A DNA stretch of 41,361 nt from Paraplanobispora siamensis (GTDB lineage: Bacteria > Actinomycetota > Actinomycetes > Streptosporangiales > Streptosporangiaceae). The position numbers and the translations under genes were made by a program. The stretch spans positions 1 through 41,361 of the forward strand of contig NZ_BOOJ01000082.1 in NCBI RefSeq assembly GCF_016863175.1. The letters are read 5' to 3'. The notes below the pieces were generated by a model that saw only the letters and a list, made by a program, of their open reading frames with translations, had not been told where the DNA came from and ran no database searches. Positions 30,689-38,744 of the stretch are shown piece by piece (position 1 is the stretch's first letter; each line of letters begins with the position of its first letter).

Positions 30689-32731
30689 TCACCCTGTCTG
30701 TTCAGACCCGGGAGCCTCGCCTGACGGCCGGCCCGTCTTGTCGGACGGCTTCTTCTCCTTCACCGGCGCGTCCGGTGTCTTCTGCGGAGCCTTGCTCGGC
30801 GTCTTGTCCGGTGTCTTCTCCGGCGTCTTCTGAGGTGTCTTCTGGGGCTTCTTGCCGGGCGAGTCCGCGGTGGGCGTCGCGGACGGCTTCGGGCAGGCGG
30901 GGATCCTGCCGCTGACCCGGTCCGCCCTGCCGGGGGGAAGCCCGGTCGCGGTCACGCTCCACATGGAGCCGCAGGCGGCCTTCGGGACGGAGAAGCGGAC
31001 CGTCCGGAGATAGGAGGTCGCCCCGGTCAGGGGCACGACCCGCTGCCGGATCGCCTGGCCCACCCGGAAGACGACGCGCAGGCGCACCGCCCGGGTGTCG
31101 GCGGAGTTCACCGTGACCGAGACGACGGCCGCGCCCCCGGCGGTGACGTTGGCCCGCACCACGTTCACCCGCCGCACCTCCGGCCGCGGCGTGGGAGTCG
31201 GCGTGCGCGTCCGGGTGGGTCTCACCGTCGGGGTGACCGTCGGTGTGGCCGTCCGCGTGCGGGTCGGCGCGGACGTGGCCGTCTGCGTGGCCGTCTGCGT
31301 GGCCGTCTGAGTGGCCGTCTGAGTGGCCGTCTGGGTGGCCGTCTGGGTGGCCGTCTGCGTTCGGGTGGGGGTCACCGTGCGCGTGGGCGTCGCGGTGGAC
31401 GGCTGCGACGACGCGCTCGCCGTGGCGGTGGAGGACGCGGTGGAGGACGCGGTGGAGGACGCGGTGGAGGACGCCGTGGACGTGGCCGTCCCCGCCGGGG
31501 ATGTCCCGCTCGCGGTGGCGGTCGGCTCGGTGAGCCCGCCGGCCCCGGGCGGGTTCCCGACCGGCCCCGGCGGCTCCGCGGAAGGCGGCTCCGCGCCGGA
31601 GGAGGTCTCCGGGGACTCCGGGGAGGAGGAGCGGACCGGCGGGGTGGGGAACGCCGGGATCGGGGTGGAGGGCGGCGCGGCCGCGGCGATGTCGATCCGC
31701 TGCGGCTCCGGCGGCCGGTCTGCGGCCAGCGCGTAGTAACTCGCGCCGACGGCGAGGACCGCCAGGCCGGTGGCGCCGGCCACCACGCCGGTGGCCTTGT
31801 TGCGCGCCGCGTCGAGCACGGTGCGGAACAGGGTGCTGCCACCCTTCGGCTGCGGCGGACCGCCGCGGAACAGCAGCGGCAGCAGCAGGGCCAGCGCGGC
31901 CAGCCGGCGCCGCCCCCTCTCCTCCCAGTCCTCGCCGTACCCCGCCGCCGCCGCGGCCTCCAGCTCGGCCACGAAACGGGCGGCGCCGTACGGGCGGTCG
32001 CGGGGGTCCTTGGCCAGCCCGCGGGCGACCAGCTCCCGGACCGGCTCGGGGACCTCGTCGATGGGGATGGGGGCGGTGCGGTGCTGGTGCATCAGCACCA
32101 CCCGCTCGGTCGCCCGATACGGCCGGTAGCCGGTCAGGCACTCGAAGAAGACCGTCGTGGCGGCGTACACGTCGGTGGCGGGGGAGGCCGGGGCTCCCGC
32201 CCACTGCTCGGGCGCCATGTACGGCGGCGTGCCCGCGGGCCGGTCGGCGTCGCCGACGCGGACGGCGATGCCGAAGTCGACCAGCTTGCTCGTGCCGTCC
32301 GCCTGGACGAGCACGTTCTCGGGCTTGTAGTCGCGGTGCACCACGCCGATCCGGTGGGCGGCGTCCAGGCCGGTGAGCGAGCCCTTGAGCACGACGAGGG
32401 CGGCCTCCGGCCCGGTGGCGCCGTGCTCGCGCAGCAGCCCGCGCAGGGAGATCGCGTGGACGGCCTCCATCACGATGGCGGCGTTGCCCGACTGCTCGAC
32501 GTACTCGTACAGCCGCGCCACGTTCGGGTCGACGAGCTCCACCAGGAGCCTGGCCTCGGCCCTGAACCTGGTCAGGAAGTCCGGCTCGTCCCTGAGGGAC
32601 TCGGCCAGGTACTTGATGGCCACCTGCACGCCCGACGCGTCGTGGCGGGCGAGCACCACCCGGCCGCCGCCGCCCACGCCGAGCTCATGTAACTCGGTGT
32701 ATCCCGGCGCGATCCATCCGCTGGCCGTCAT
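30689..32731 (-). CDS. Receptor-type Ser/Thr protein kinase with repeat stalk and C-terminal beta domain
   Basis: A 680-residue PknB-type kinase. It has P-loop GVGGGGRVV (18-26), Lys40 in VAIKYL, HRDYKPENV with Asp134, DFG at 152-154 and APE, all intact. One membrane span (about 315-336) is followed by a long external stalk of Thr/Ser/Ala repeats (ASST x4, TATQ x7, then TRTRTPTPTP), a compact beta-rich domain with a Cys pair (about 515-610, ending RIPACPKP) and a final Lys-Thr-Pro repeat tail (KKPQKTPQKTPEKTPDKTP). The tail is highly basic and may bind wall polymers. The start used follows GGAGGG. Paralogue of the downstream kinase. Confidence 0.92.
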   Translation of the reverse strand: MTASGWIAPGYTELHELGVGGGGRVVLARHDASGVQVAIKYLAESLRDEPDFLTRFRAEARLLVELVDPNVARLYEYVEQSGNAAIVMEAVHAISLRGLLREHGATGPEAALVVLKGSLTGLDAAHRIGVVHRDYKPENVLVQADGTSKLVDFGIAVRVGDADRPAGTPPYMAPEQWAGAPASPATDVYAATTVFFECLTGYRPYRATERVVLMHQHRTAPIPIDEVPEPVRELVARGLAKDPRDRPYGAARFVAELEAAAAAGYGEDWEERGRRRLAALALLLPLLFRGGPPQPKGGSTLFRTVLDAARNKATGVVAGATGLAVLAVGASYYALAADRPPEPQRIDIAAAAPPSTPIPAFPTPPVRSSSPESPETSSGAEPPSAEPPGPVGNPPGAGGLTEPTATASGTSPAGTATSTASSTASSTASSTASSTATASASSQPSTATPTRTVTPTRTQTATQTATQTATQTATQTATQTATQTATSAPTRTRTATPTVTPTVRPTRTRTPTPTPRPEVRRVNVVRANVTAGGAAVVSVTVNSADTRAVRLRVVFRVGQAIRQRVVPLTGATSYLRTVRFSVPKAACGSMWSVTATGLPPGRADRVSGRIPACPKPSATPTADSPGKKPQKTPQKTPEKTPDKTPSKAPQKTPDAPVKEKKPSDKTGRPSGEAPGSEQTG
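31275..31358 (-). repeat. 12-bp repeat encoding TATQ in a kinase stalk
   Basis: Seven copies of a 12-bp unit (plus strand GTGGCCGTCTGN) encode Thr-Ala-Thr-Gln in the external stalk of the Ser/Thr kinase. Copies differ only at the last base, so expansion is recent and length is likely polymorphic. Confidence 0.9.
31425..31472 (-). repeat. 12-bp repeat encoding ASST in a kinase stalk
   Basis: Four perfect copies of the 12-bp unit GCGGTGGAGGAC (plus strand), encoding Ala-Ser-Ser-Thr units nearer the membrane than the TATQ array of the same kinase. Confidence 0.9.
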
Positions 32732-32819
32732 CGCGCCCTCCACTGCTCGGGTGCGCGTTCTCCTACGAGGGTCCTCCTATGAGACGTGTGTTTCCGCTGA
32801 CCGGTTTGCGCGAGCCGCC

Positions 32820-33473
32820 TTACCTAATGGTTATGGTTCGCGACGCGATGTGCGGGGGAACCTCCACATCCGCGGTCATCGCGGGGTCCGGCTCGGGATC
32901 GCCCCACGTCGTGCGCAGCGGCAGCACCCCGGCCCAGACCGGCAGCGCGTAGTCCTCCTCGTCGTCGACCGGCGGGCCCTGCCGCACCTTCACCGAGGCC
33001 TCCTCCAGGGAGAGGGCGAGCACGGCCGTGGCGGCGAGCTCCTTCCTGGTCGGCGGGCGGGTGGCGGCCCACTGCCCGGGGGCGAGCTGCTCGGTGATCG
33101 CGCGCAGCCCGGCGAGGTGCTCCTCGGGGTCGTCCACGATGCGGGGAACACCGTAGATCATGGCGGAGCGGTAGTTGACCGAGTGGTGGAAGACCGAGCG
33201 GGCCAGCACGATGCCGTCCAGATGGGTGACGGTGACGCAGACCTCGCCGCCGGAGCGGCCGGCGCGCAGGGAGGCGGCCCCGGTGGAGCCGTGGATGTAG
33301 AGGGTGTCGCCGATGCGGCCGTATCCGGTGGGCACGACCATCGGGGAGCCGCCGACCACGACGCCCAGATGGCAGATCAGGCCGGCGTCCAGCACGGCGT
33401 ACAGGTCGTCGCGATCGGTCCGGGCCCGCTGCCTGCCGCGGTTGAGGGTGGTACGGGGAGTCGTGGAGAGCAT
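32820..33473 (-). CDS. Pyridoxamine 5'-phosphate oxidase-family (flavin split-barrel) protein
   Basis: A 217-residue split-barrel protein. The core motifs GLICHLGVVVGGSPMVVPTGYGRIGDTLYIHGST (cited as LICHLGVVV and PMVVPTGYGR), VCVTVTHLDGIVLARSVFHHSVNYRSAM and an APGQWAATRPPTRKELA segment match the NimA/flavin-nucleotide-binding branch. It probably binds FMN and may oxidise or reduce a small molecule; whether it acts on B6 is not known. It is divergent from a MocR/PdxR-type regulator, and the shared region carries that regulator's probable operator, so B6-linked control is likely. Confidence 0.9.
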   Translation of the reverse strand: MLSTTPRTTLNRGRQRARTDRDDLYAVLDAGLICHLGVVVGGSPMVVPTGYGRIGDTLYIHGSTGAASLRAGRSGGEVCVTVTHLDGIVLARSVFHHSVNYRSAMIYGVPRIVDDPEEHLAGLRAITEQLAPGQWAATRPPTRKELAATAVLALSLEEASVKVRQGPPVDDEEDYALPVWAGVLPLRTTWGDPEPDPAMTADVEVPPHIASRTITIR

Positions 33474-33490
33474 GCCCCTAACCTAGGAAG

Positions 33491-33541
33491 AAGTGGATAC
33501 GGGAAACACGTCCACTTCATGGAGCTTCCGGGAGACCACTT
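33491..33541. promoter_or_regulatory. MocR/PdxR-type operator
   Basis: AAGTGGA (33491-33497) and TCCACTT (33511-33517) form an inverted pair; a third half-site CCACTT (33536-33541) lies further right. All lie between the divergent PPOX and MocR genes. AAGTGG is the half-site I recall for PdxR-type regulators. The array covers the GTG at 33493, arguing that translation of the MocR gene starts later, at TTG 33541. Confidence 0.7.
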
Positions 33542-35058
33542 TGCCGCGCCCGCTCGTCGACCTGCCCGTCTCGGTGGACCGGAGCCGCGCCGTCCCGCTG
33601 TCGGCCCAGCTCTGCGACGAGCTGCGCGCCGCCATGCGCGACGGCGCACTCAAACCCGGCGAGCGCCTGCCCTCCACCCGGGCCCTGGCCGCCCAGCTCG
33701 CCGTCAGCCGGACCGTCGTCACCGAGGCCTACCAGCAGCTCTACGCCGAGGGCTGGCTGGAGGGCCGGCACGGCTCCGGCACCTACGTGGCCGACCTGCT
33801 GGCCCCGGTACGGCCCGGCGCAGAACCGCCCTCCGCCGGCCGGTGCGGCGCGGCGTCCGCGGCGACCGGGGAGCCCGCCATCCGCCTGCCGCCGCCCGTC
33901 CTGACCGCCTCCGGCAGGTTCCGGCACGGCGTGTCGGGCGGACCAGGTGGGCGGCGCGCGCCGTACGACGGGGAGCACGGCGGGGAGGTCGTCGACCTGC
34001 GGCCGGGGCGGCCGTGGGTGCGCGACTACGACCGCGCCGCCTGGCGCAGGGCGTGGCGCGGCGCGGCGGACCTGCCGCCGGGGGACGATCCCGACTCCCA
34101 CGGCCTTCCCCGGCTGCGGGAGGCGCTGGCCGGGCACCTGCGCAGGACCAGGGGAATCCTGGTCGGCCCGGAGAACATCATGGTCACGCGCGGGACCGGC
34201 AACGGCCTCGACCTCGTCGCGGCCACCCTGCTGCGCCCCGGCGACCGGGCCGGGGTGGAGGAGCCGGGCTACCGGGTGGCCAGGAACGTCTTCGCGGCCC
34301 GGGGCGCCGAGATCGCGCCCTGCCCGGTGGACGCCGACGGCGTCGTCGTGGACGGGCTCCCCGGCGATCTGCGCGTTCTGTACACCACCCCCGCCCACCA
34401 GTACCCCCTCGGCGGGCGCCTGCCGATGCCCCGTCGCGAGCGCCTGCTGGCCTGGGCCCGCCGTACCGGGGCGCTCGTCGTGGAGGACGACTACGACGCC
34501 GAGTTCCGTTACGACGTCGCCCCGCTGCCCGCGCTGTACGGCCTGGACCCGCGGCGGGTGGTGCTGCTCGGCACGCTGTCCAAGACCCTGTCCCCGGACG
34601 TCGGCGTGGGCTGGATCGTGGCCGCCCCCGAACTGCTCGACGCCGTGGCCCTGACCCGCGACGCGCTGGCCGACCGGACCGCCGGCCCGGTCCAGCAGGC
34701 GGTGGCCGCGCTCCTGGAGAGGGGTGACCTGGAGCGGCACCTGCGCCGCATGCGGCTGGAGTACGCCCGGCGGCGGGCCGCGATCGTGGAGATCCTCGGC
34801 CCCCGCGTGATGGGCGACACCGCGGGCCTGCACGTCATGGTGGAGCTGCCCGAACACGCGGTCGCGCCCCTGGTCGAGGCCGCCCGCGAGCGCGGCGTGC
34901 TGCTGGAGACCCTCGAACGCCACCACCACGGGCCGCCGCGCAGGCACGGCCTGGTGATCGGGTACGGCTCCGCCTCGCAGGCTCAGATCAGACGGGCGGC
35001 CGCGGTCATCGCGGAGCTGACGGAACGGGCGGAGGCGGGGCCGGGGCGAGGGACCTGA
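33541..35058 (+). CDS. MocR/PdxR-family regulator (GntR HTH fused to aminotransferase domain)
   Basis: About 505 residues from the TTG chosen. The GntR-type winged helix (about 15-80, LPSTRALAAQLAVSRTVVTEAYQQL) joins a class I aminotransferase-fold domain. The latter has VTRGTGNGLDLVA, TTPAHQYPLGGRLPMPRR, the EDDYDAEFRYD motif and the PLP lysine Lys348 in GTLSKTLSP. Such regulators sense PLP or related aldehydes. A GTG at 33493 would add 16 residues but lies inside the operator; CGGGAG precedes the TTG. Divergent from the PPOX gene, its probable target. The last 53 bp overlap the convergent DegT gene. Confidence 0.92.
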   Translation: MPRPLVDLPVSVDRSRAVPLSAQLCDELRAAMRDGALKPGERLPSTRALAAQLAVSRTVVTEAYQQLYAEGWLEGRHGSGTYVADLLAPVRPGAEPPSAGRCGAASAATGEPAIRLPPPVLTASGRFRHGVSGGPGGRRAPYDGEHGGEVVDLRPGRPWVRDYDRAAWRRAWRGAADLPPGDDPDSHGLPRLREALAGHLRRTRGILVGPENIMVTRGTGNGLDLVAATLLRPGDRAGVEEPGYRVARNVFAARGAEIAPCPVDADGVVVDGLPGDLRVLYTTPAHQYPLGGRLPMPRRERLLAWARRTGALVVEDDYDAEFRYDVAPLPALYGLDPRRVVLLGTLSKTLSPDVGVGWIVAAPELLDAVALTRDALADRTAGPVQQAVAALLERGDLERHLRRMRLEYARRRAAIVEILGPRVMGDTAGLHVMVELPEHAVAPLVEAARERGVLLETLERHHHGPPRRHGLVIGYGSASQAQIRRAAAVIAELTERAEAGPGRGT

Positions 35059-36151
35059 CCACGGGCAGCGCGCGCCGGGCGTACAGCGGGTCGACCGGGA
35101 GCACGTGCCGTCCCCACCAGCGCGCCACCTCCGGCGAGGGGGAGGCCTCGGTGTACTCCGGCAGATAGTCGTCGTAGGGCGGGTCGTAGAGATAGCCGGT
35201 CGCCACGCCGTGGCGCTCCAGCGCGGCGACGGCCTCGTCCCGCTCGGCCACCAGCAGCGGGACCCGGAAGAGCGGCTGGTCCAGGTGCCGGCGCACGCCC
35301 GCCGCCACGGTCGGCAGCTCCGCCAGCGTCCGCACCCCGGCGATCCGCCGCTCCCGCTGACCGGGCAGGACGCTCAGGCGCCTGGACTGGTACCACCGCG
35401 CCAGGGGTCCCCGCCGGGTGCGGTAGTCGTGCAGGTCGGCCCGGACCCAGGAGTCGAAGGCCGGCAGGTCGGGGGCGTGCTTGAGGGCCAGCTTCACATC
35501 GGCCGGCCGCGCGGCGATCCGGTAGCCGTCCCTGGCCTCCTCGATGCCCAGCGTCCGCGCCGTCCGCAGCGCGGGCCTGACCATGTTGAGGCGCAGCGCC
35601 ATGTGCCTGACCGTCGAGGTGAACACCGAGTAGACCTCGTGGGCGAACGTCCCGGGCAGCAGCAGCCGGTCGCGCTCACGCTCCAGCACCCGCAGGTCCG
35701 ACTCACGCTCGACCGCCAGCACCCCGCCGGAGCCGGCCCCCGGGTGCTTGGAGAGGCTGTAGACGCCGGCGGCGCCGAAGGTGCCCAGGGGACGGCCGTC
35801 GACCGTGGTCTCGATCCCGTGCGCGACGTCCTCGATCAGGGTCTTGCCCGCGAACGCGGCCAGCCTGTCGGGCAGGCCGTACAGGTTCGTGGTCAGGACC
35901 GCGTCCACCGCGGACAGGTCGACCGCGGCGGTGTCGATGTTGCCGTCCTCGGGGCTGAGCGGGGCCATCACCGGGCGCAGGCCCGCGGCGAGCACCAGGA
36001 ACAGGATCTCGTCGGCGGAGATCGGCGACATCAGCAACCGCTCGCCGGGCGCGCACCAGTGGCGCAAGGCCAGGTAGAGGCCCAGGCGGTTGGACGGAAG
36101 GAGGAGACAGCGGCGGCCGGTCAAGCCGGCCACCTGTTCTTCGGGGCTCAC
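35006..36151 (-). CDS. DegT/DnrJ/EryC1-type PLP aminotransferase
   Basis: A 381-residue sugar-aminotransferase-like protein. PLP residues are visible: Asp108 in LIEDVAHG, and Lys135 in YSLSKHPGAGSGG, which matches the SxHK(x)xxGEGG site of the family. Other segments are VLTTNLYGLPD and LFRVPLLVAERDEAVAALE near the C-terminus. The family makes amino sugars for glycans or antibiotics. The C-terminal Pro-rich tail overlaps the convergent MocR gene by 53 bp. It begins 40 bp after the acyltransferase gene and is likely co-transcribed. A role in a surface polysaccharide with the acyltransferase and the nearby glycosidase is inference. Confidence 0.88.
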   Translation of the reverse strand: MSPEEQVAGLTGRRCLLLPSNRLGLYLALRHWCAPGERLLMSPISADEILFLVLAAGLRPVMAPLSPEDGNIDTAAVDLSAVDAVLTTNLYGLPDRLAAFAGKTLIEDVAHGIETTVDGRPLGTFGAAGVYSLSKHPGAGSGGVLAVERESDLRVLERERDRLLLPGTFAHEVYSVFTSTVRHMALRLNMVRPALRTARTLGIEEARDGYRIAARPADVKLALKHAPDLPAFDSWVRADLHDYRTRRGPLARWYQSRRLSVLPGQRERRIAGVRTLAELPTVAAGVRRHLDQPLFRVPLLVAERDEAVAALERHGVATGYLYDPPYDDYLPEYTEASPSPEVARWWGRHVLPVDPLYARRALPVVRSLAPAPPPPVPSAPR

Positions 36152-36191
36152 CCTGTCGAGCCGGAGATGGTCATCACCTCTCGATGATGAC

Positions 36192-37277
36192 CTACGAAGA
36201 TTGCAGCGAGGTGCGGATGCGGCCGAAGGTTTTCAAAGCCTTGTCCGCAGTGTTGCGAAGAGCCGGGTTGGCCAGGACGGTTCCCCGCGCCTTGCGGACC
36301 GGCACCCGGAGCATCCAGTGGACCCCCGCGCCGGGGGAGGTCCGGGCGATCCGGCCCTCCACGACCTCGTACTCGCCGTTCTTGAGCTTCTCCTTGTACT
36401 CCTTCTCACCGCGGCCCATGTCGATGACCTGGATCCCGGACCCGGCGGCCTTCTCGGCCATGGCCAGGTGGTGGATCAGCCCGGGGGAGTACTTGGCGAA
36501 GGCGGTGTCGTAGGCGGGGAACCAGCCCGCCAGGGTGGTCGCGGTGCGCAGCCCGAAGTGGCCGGCCATCGGGCGGCCGTCCACGTAGACCATGTCCAGC
36601 GTCCCGGCGAAGTGCTCGGTGTCGGTGGCCAGCAGGCGCTCGACGAGCTCGACGATCCACGGCTTGGAGAACCGGTCGGTGCGGCCGGTCCGGCGGTACT
36701 GGTCGGTCTTCCAGCCGAGCAGCGTGCGCAGCGCGACGGGGTCGGTGGTGGCGTAGTCGTGCCGGAGCGGCCCGACGTCCCGCTGGAGCTTGCGGCTCTT
36801 GTAGGCGGTCGTGCGGTAGGTCTTGCCCGAGGTGACCTTGATCGTCTCGATGTAGGACTCGTAGCCGTCGCGCATGTCGATGATCGGCGACGGGTGGCGG
36901 GTGTGCCGGGCGGGCAGCAGCGGCTGCGTCGAGACCAGGTGGTCGAACTCGAGCACGGCCAGGCCGCAGTCCTTGAGCAGCTGCTGCGGGTCGAACTCCA
37001 CGTCCTTGGCGTACACCATCCCCTGTGCGTCGGTCAGCCCGGCTGCCACCGGCTGGCCGATGCCCAGCGGATGCCGCTCGAACGGCAGGAAGCCGACGAT
37101 GTCGGGCCCGTCCTGCATGATCGCGACCCGGACATGGTCTCTCAGACTTCCCACCGTGACGGTGAACTCCGGGGACAGGAAGGGGCTGTCGAAGGCCGGC
37201 GTGGCGGTCTGGAGCTCTCTCCAGCGGCCGATCTCGGCTGCTCCGAGGTCACGGGGGTGAACTATAGAGACGCGCAT
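36192..37277 (-). CDS. CelD/FemAB-like GNAT acyltransferase
   Basis: A 361-residue protein of the CelD/BcsL (GNAT, acetyltransferase_6) type. Marks are the N-terminal FDSPFLSPEFTVTVG, VVGFLPFERHPLG-like strand, KSRKLQRDVGPLRHDYATTD and the C-terminal GWFPAYDTAFAKYSPGLIHHLAMAEKA (cited as GWFPAYDTAFAKYSPG and LIHHLAMAEKA), DMGRGEKEYKEKLKNGEYEV. This signature is typical of acyl transfer in exopolysaccharide gene sets. AGGAG precedes the ATG. First gene of a probable two-gene operon with the DegT gene. The upstream gap 37278-37506 (229 bp) holds small palindromes (ATGCCC-N4-GGGCAT, ACATGCATGT) but no gene. Confidence 0.88.
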   Translation of the reverse strand: MRVSIVHPRDLGAAEIGRWRELQTATPAFDSPFLSPEFTVTVGSLRDHVRVAIMQDGPDIVGFLPFERHPLGIGQPVAAGLTDAQGMVYAKDVEFDPQQLLKDCGLAVLEFDHLVSTQPLLPARHTRHPSPIIDMRDGYESYIETIKVTSGKTYRTTAYKSRKLQRDVGPLRHDYATTDPVALRTLLGWKTDQYRRTGRTDRFSKPWIVELVERLLATDTEHFAGTLDMVYVDGRPMAGHFGLRTATTLAGWFPAYDTAFAKYSPGLIHHLAMAEKAAGSGIQVIDMGRGEKEYKEKLKNGEYEVVEGRIARTSPGAGVHWMLRVPVRKARGTVLANPALRNTADKALKTFGRIRTSLQSS

Positions 37278-37481
37278 GGGCTCCTACTGGGACTTGGGGT
37301 GTGCGGATTCCCCTACGCACTCCAGCATGACTATCAGGGGTATCGATCTACTGACCATCTTGCCGGGTGGCGCGTAATGTAACGGTAAAGGATGGGAATG
37401 CCCGACAGGGCATCGGACATGCATGTTTTCTTGATTGACAGGGACTTATCAGGGGGTGGGGGCGTGGGGTGGCGCTCCCTC

Positions 37482-37496
37482 TAGAATAGGTTTCTA
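37482..37496 (+). promoter_or_regulatory. Small palindrome just upstream of the phosphotransferase start
   Basis: TAGAA-N5-TTCTA, A/T-rich within G+C surroundings, ends 10 bp before the ATG. TAGAAT also fits a -10 box. The form resembles TetR-type operators near lipid-catabolic genes (inference). Confidence 0.4.
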
Positions 37497-37506
37497 ATTG
37501 CAGGCT

Positions 37507-38535
37507 ATGAACACTCCTGGCATCGACCGGGCCCGGCTGGCCACCTGGATGTCCGCCAACCTCCCCGAGGCGGGAGAGCCCGCCGCCGTCTCCCTCATCT
37601 CCGGTGGACGCTCCAATCTGACCTATGTCGTCGAGACCCCGCAGCGCCGCCTGGTGCTGCGCCGCCCCCCGCTGGGTCATGTCCTGCCCACCGCCCACGA
37701 TATGCGGCGCGAGTGGCGGGTGATCTCCGCCCTGGCCCCGACCCCGGTGCCCGTCCCCGAACCGGTCGCCTTCTGCGGCGACGAGGACGTCATCGGGGCG
37801 CCCTTCTATCTCATGGGACACGTGGACGGCGCCTCCGTACGGAGCCAGGAGGACGCCGCGAGCCTGACCCCCGGGCAGACCCGCCGGCTGTCGGAGCGGC
37901 TGGCCGAGGTGCTCGCGGCGATCCACGCGGTCGACTACCGGGAGGTGGGCCTGGGCGACTTCGGCCGTCCCGAGGGATACATGGCCCGCCAGCTGGAGCG
38001 CTGGGGCCAGCAGTGGGAGCGCTCGAAGACCGCCGACCTGCCCGAGCACGACCGCCTGGCGGCCCGCCTGCGCGAGCGCCTGCCCGCCCGCTCCGCCTCA
38101 GCCCTGGTGCACGGCGACTACCGGCTCGACAACACGCTCGTACGGCTCGCGCCCGAGCCCGACATCCTCGCCGTCGTCGACTGGGAGATGTCCACCCTCG
38201 GCGACCCCCTGGCCGACCTCGGCCTCACCCTGACCTACTGGCAGGACCCCGGCGACGACGAGCGCGCGTCGATCCCGGTGGCCGCCGGGGTGACCGTCGC
38301 CCCCGGCTTCCTGACCGCCCGGGAGTTCGCCGCCCACTACGCCAAGGTCTCCGGGGCCGATCTCACCGACCTGGACTTCTACGTGGCCTTCGGGAACTAC
38401 AAGCTGGCGGTCATCGTCGAGGGCATCCACGCCCGCTTCCTGCAGGGCAAGACCGTGGGGGAGGGATTCGAGCACATCGGCGCGGGCGTCCCGACGCTCA
38501 TCGAGCGCGCCCACCGGGTGCTGGACGGGCTGTAG
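37507..38535 (+). CDS. Phosphotransferase (APH-family, acyl-CoA-linked type)
   Basis: A 342-residue kinase-fold phosphotransferase. Residues 30-55 form the ATP lid (SGGRSNLTYVVE, LVLRRPP with its Lys-equivalent Arg), LVHGDYRLDNTLV (200-212) is the catalytic loop with Asp204 and Asn209, and VVDWEMSTLGDPLADL holds metal Asp225. Close relatives are fused or next to acyl-CoA dehydrogenases (ACAD10/11-like) and phosphorylate hydroxyacyl-CoA or related alcohols, so antibiotic resistance is not the likely role. No acyl-CoA dehydrogenase is adjacent. Monocistronic; a clear ribosome site is missing and the leader is very short, so a leaderless message is possible. Confidence 0.9.
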   Translation: MNTPGIDRARLATWMSANLPEAGEPAAVSLISGGRSNLTYVVETPQRRLVLRRPPLGHVLPTAHDMRREWRVISALAPTPVPVPEPVAFCGDEDVIGAPFYLMGHVDGASVRSQEDAASLTPGQTRRLSERLAEVLAAIHAVDYREVGLGDFGRPEGYMARQLERWGQQWERSKTADLPEHDRLAARLRERLPARSASALVHGDYRLDNTLVRLAPEPDILAVVDWEMSTLGDPLADLGLTLTYWQDPGDDERASIPVAAGVTVAPGFLTAREFAAHYAKVSGADLTDLDFYVAFGNYKLAVIVEGIHARFLQGKTVGEGFEHIGAGVPTLIERAHRVLDGL

Positions 38536-38649
38536 ACCCTCAGAACCCCTCCAGACTCACCGGTACGGCGCCGGCCTCAGGTTCAAGTGGCCTGCAAGCG
38601 CTCCCGATACGGTAGGAATGCAGCACAACCCCTTGTCCACACGCGGCCG

Positions 38650-38710
38650 TAACGCTTCCCTGTGAACACGTGCGCGCGCACGGTCATGCCGCCGGCCGCC
38701 GTGGAACGCT
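38650..38710 (+). promoter_or_regulatory. Two-block promoter element shared by both GH39-like genes, copy 2
   Basis: Block A TAACGCTTCCCTGTGA (38650-38665) and block B GTGGAACGCT (38701-38710) are spaced 35 bp apart, as in copy 1, and end 80 and 35 bp before the start codon. Block A has one mismatch and block B none against copy 1. Confidence 0.7.
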
Positions 38711-38744
38711 GTAATCCGCCGAAACGAGGATCGAGGACGCACCG

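Noticed and set aside
33493-33540. GTG at 33493 as the MocR start
   Set aside because: It lies within the AAGTGG operator, and the added residues are unlike MocR N-termini.
37507-38535. Aminoglycoside resistance kinase
   Set aside because: The closest pattern is the acyl-CoA-linked APH branch, widespread in actinobacterial lipid metabolism.
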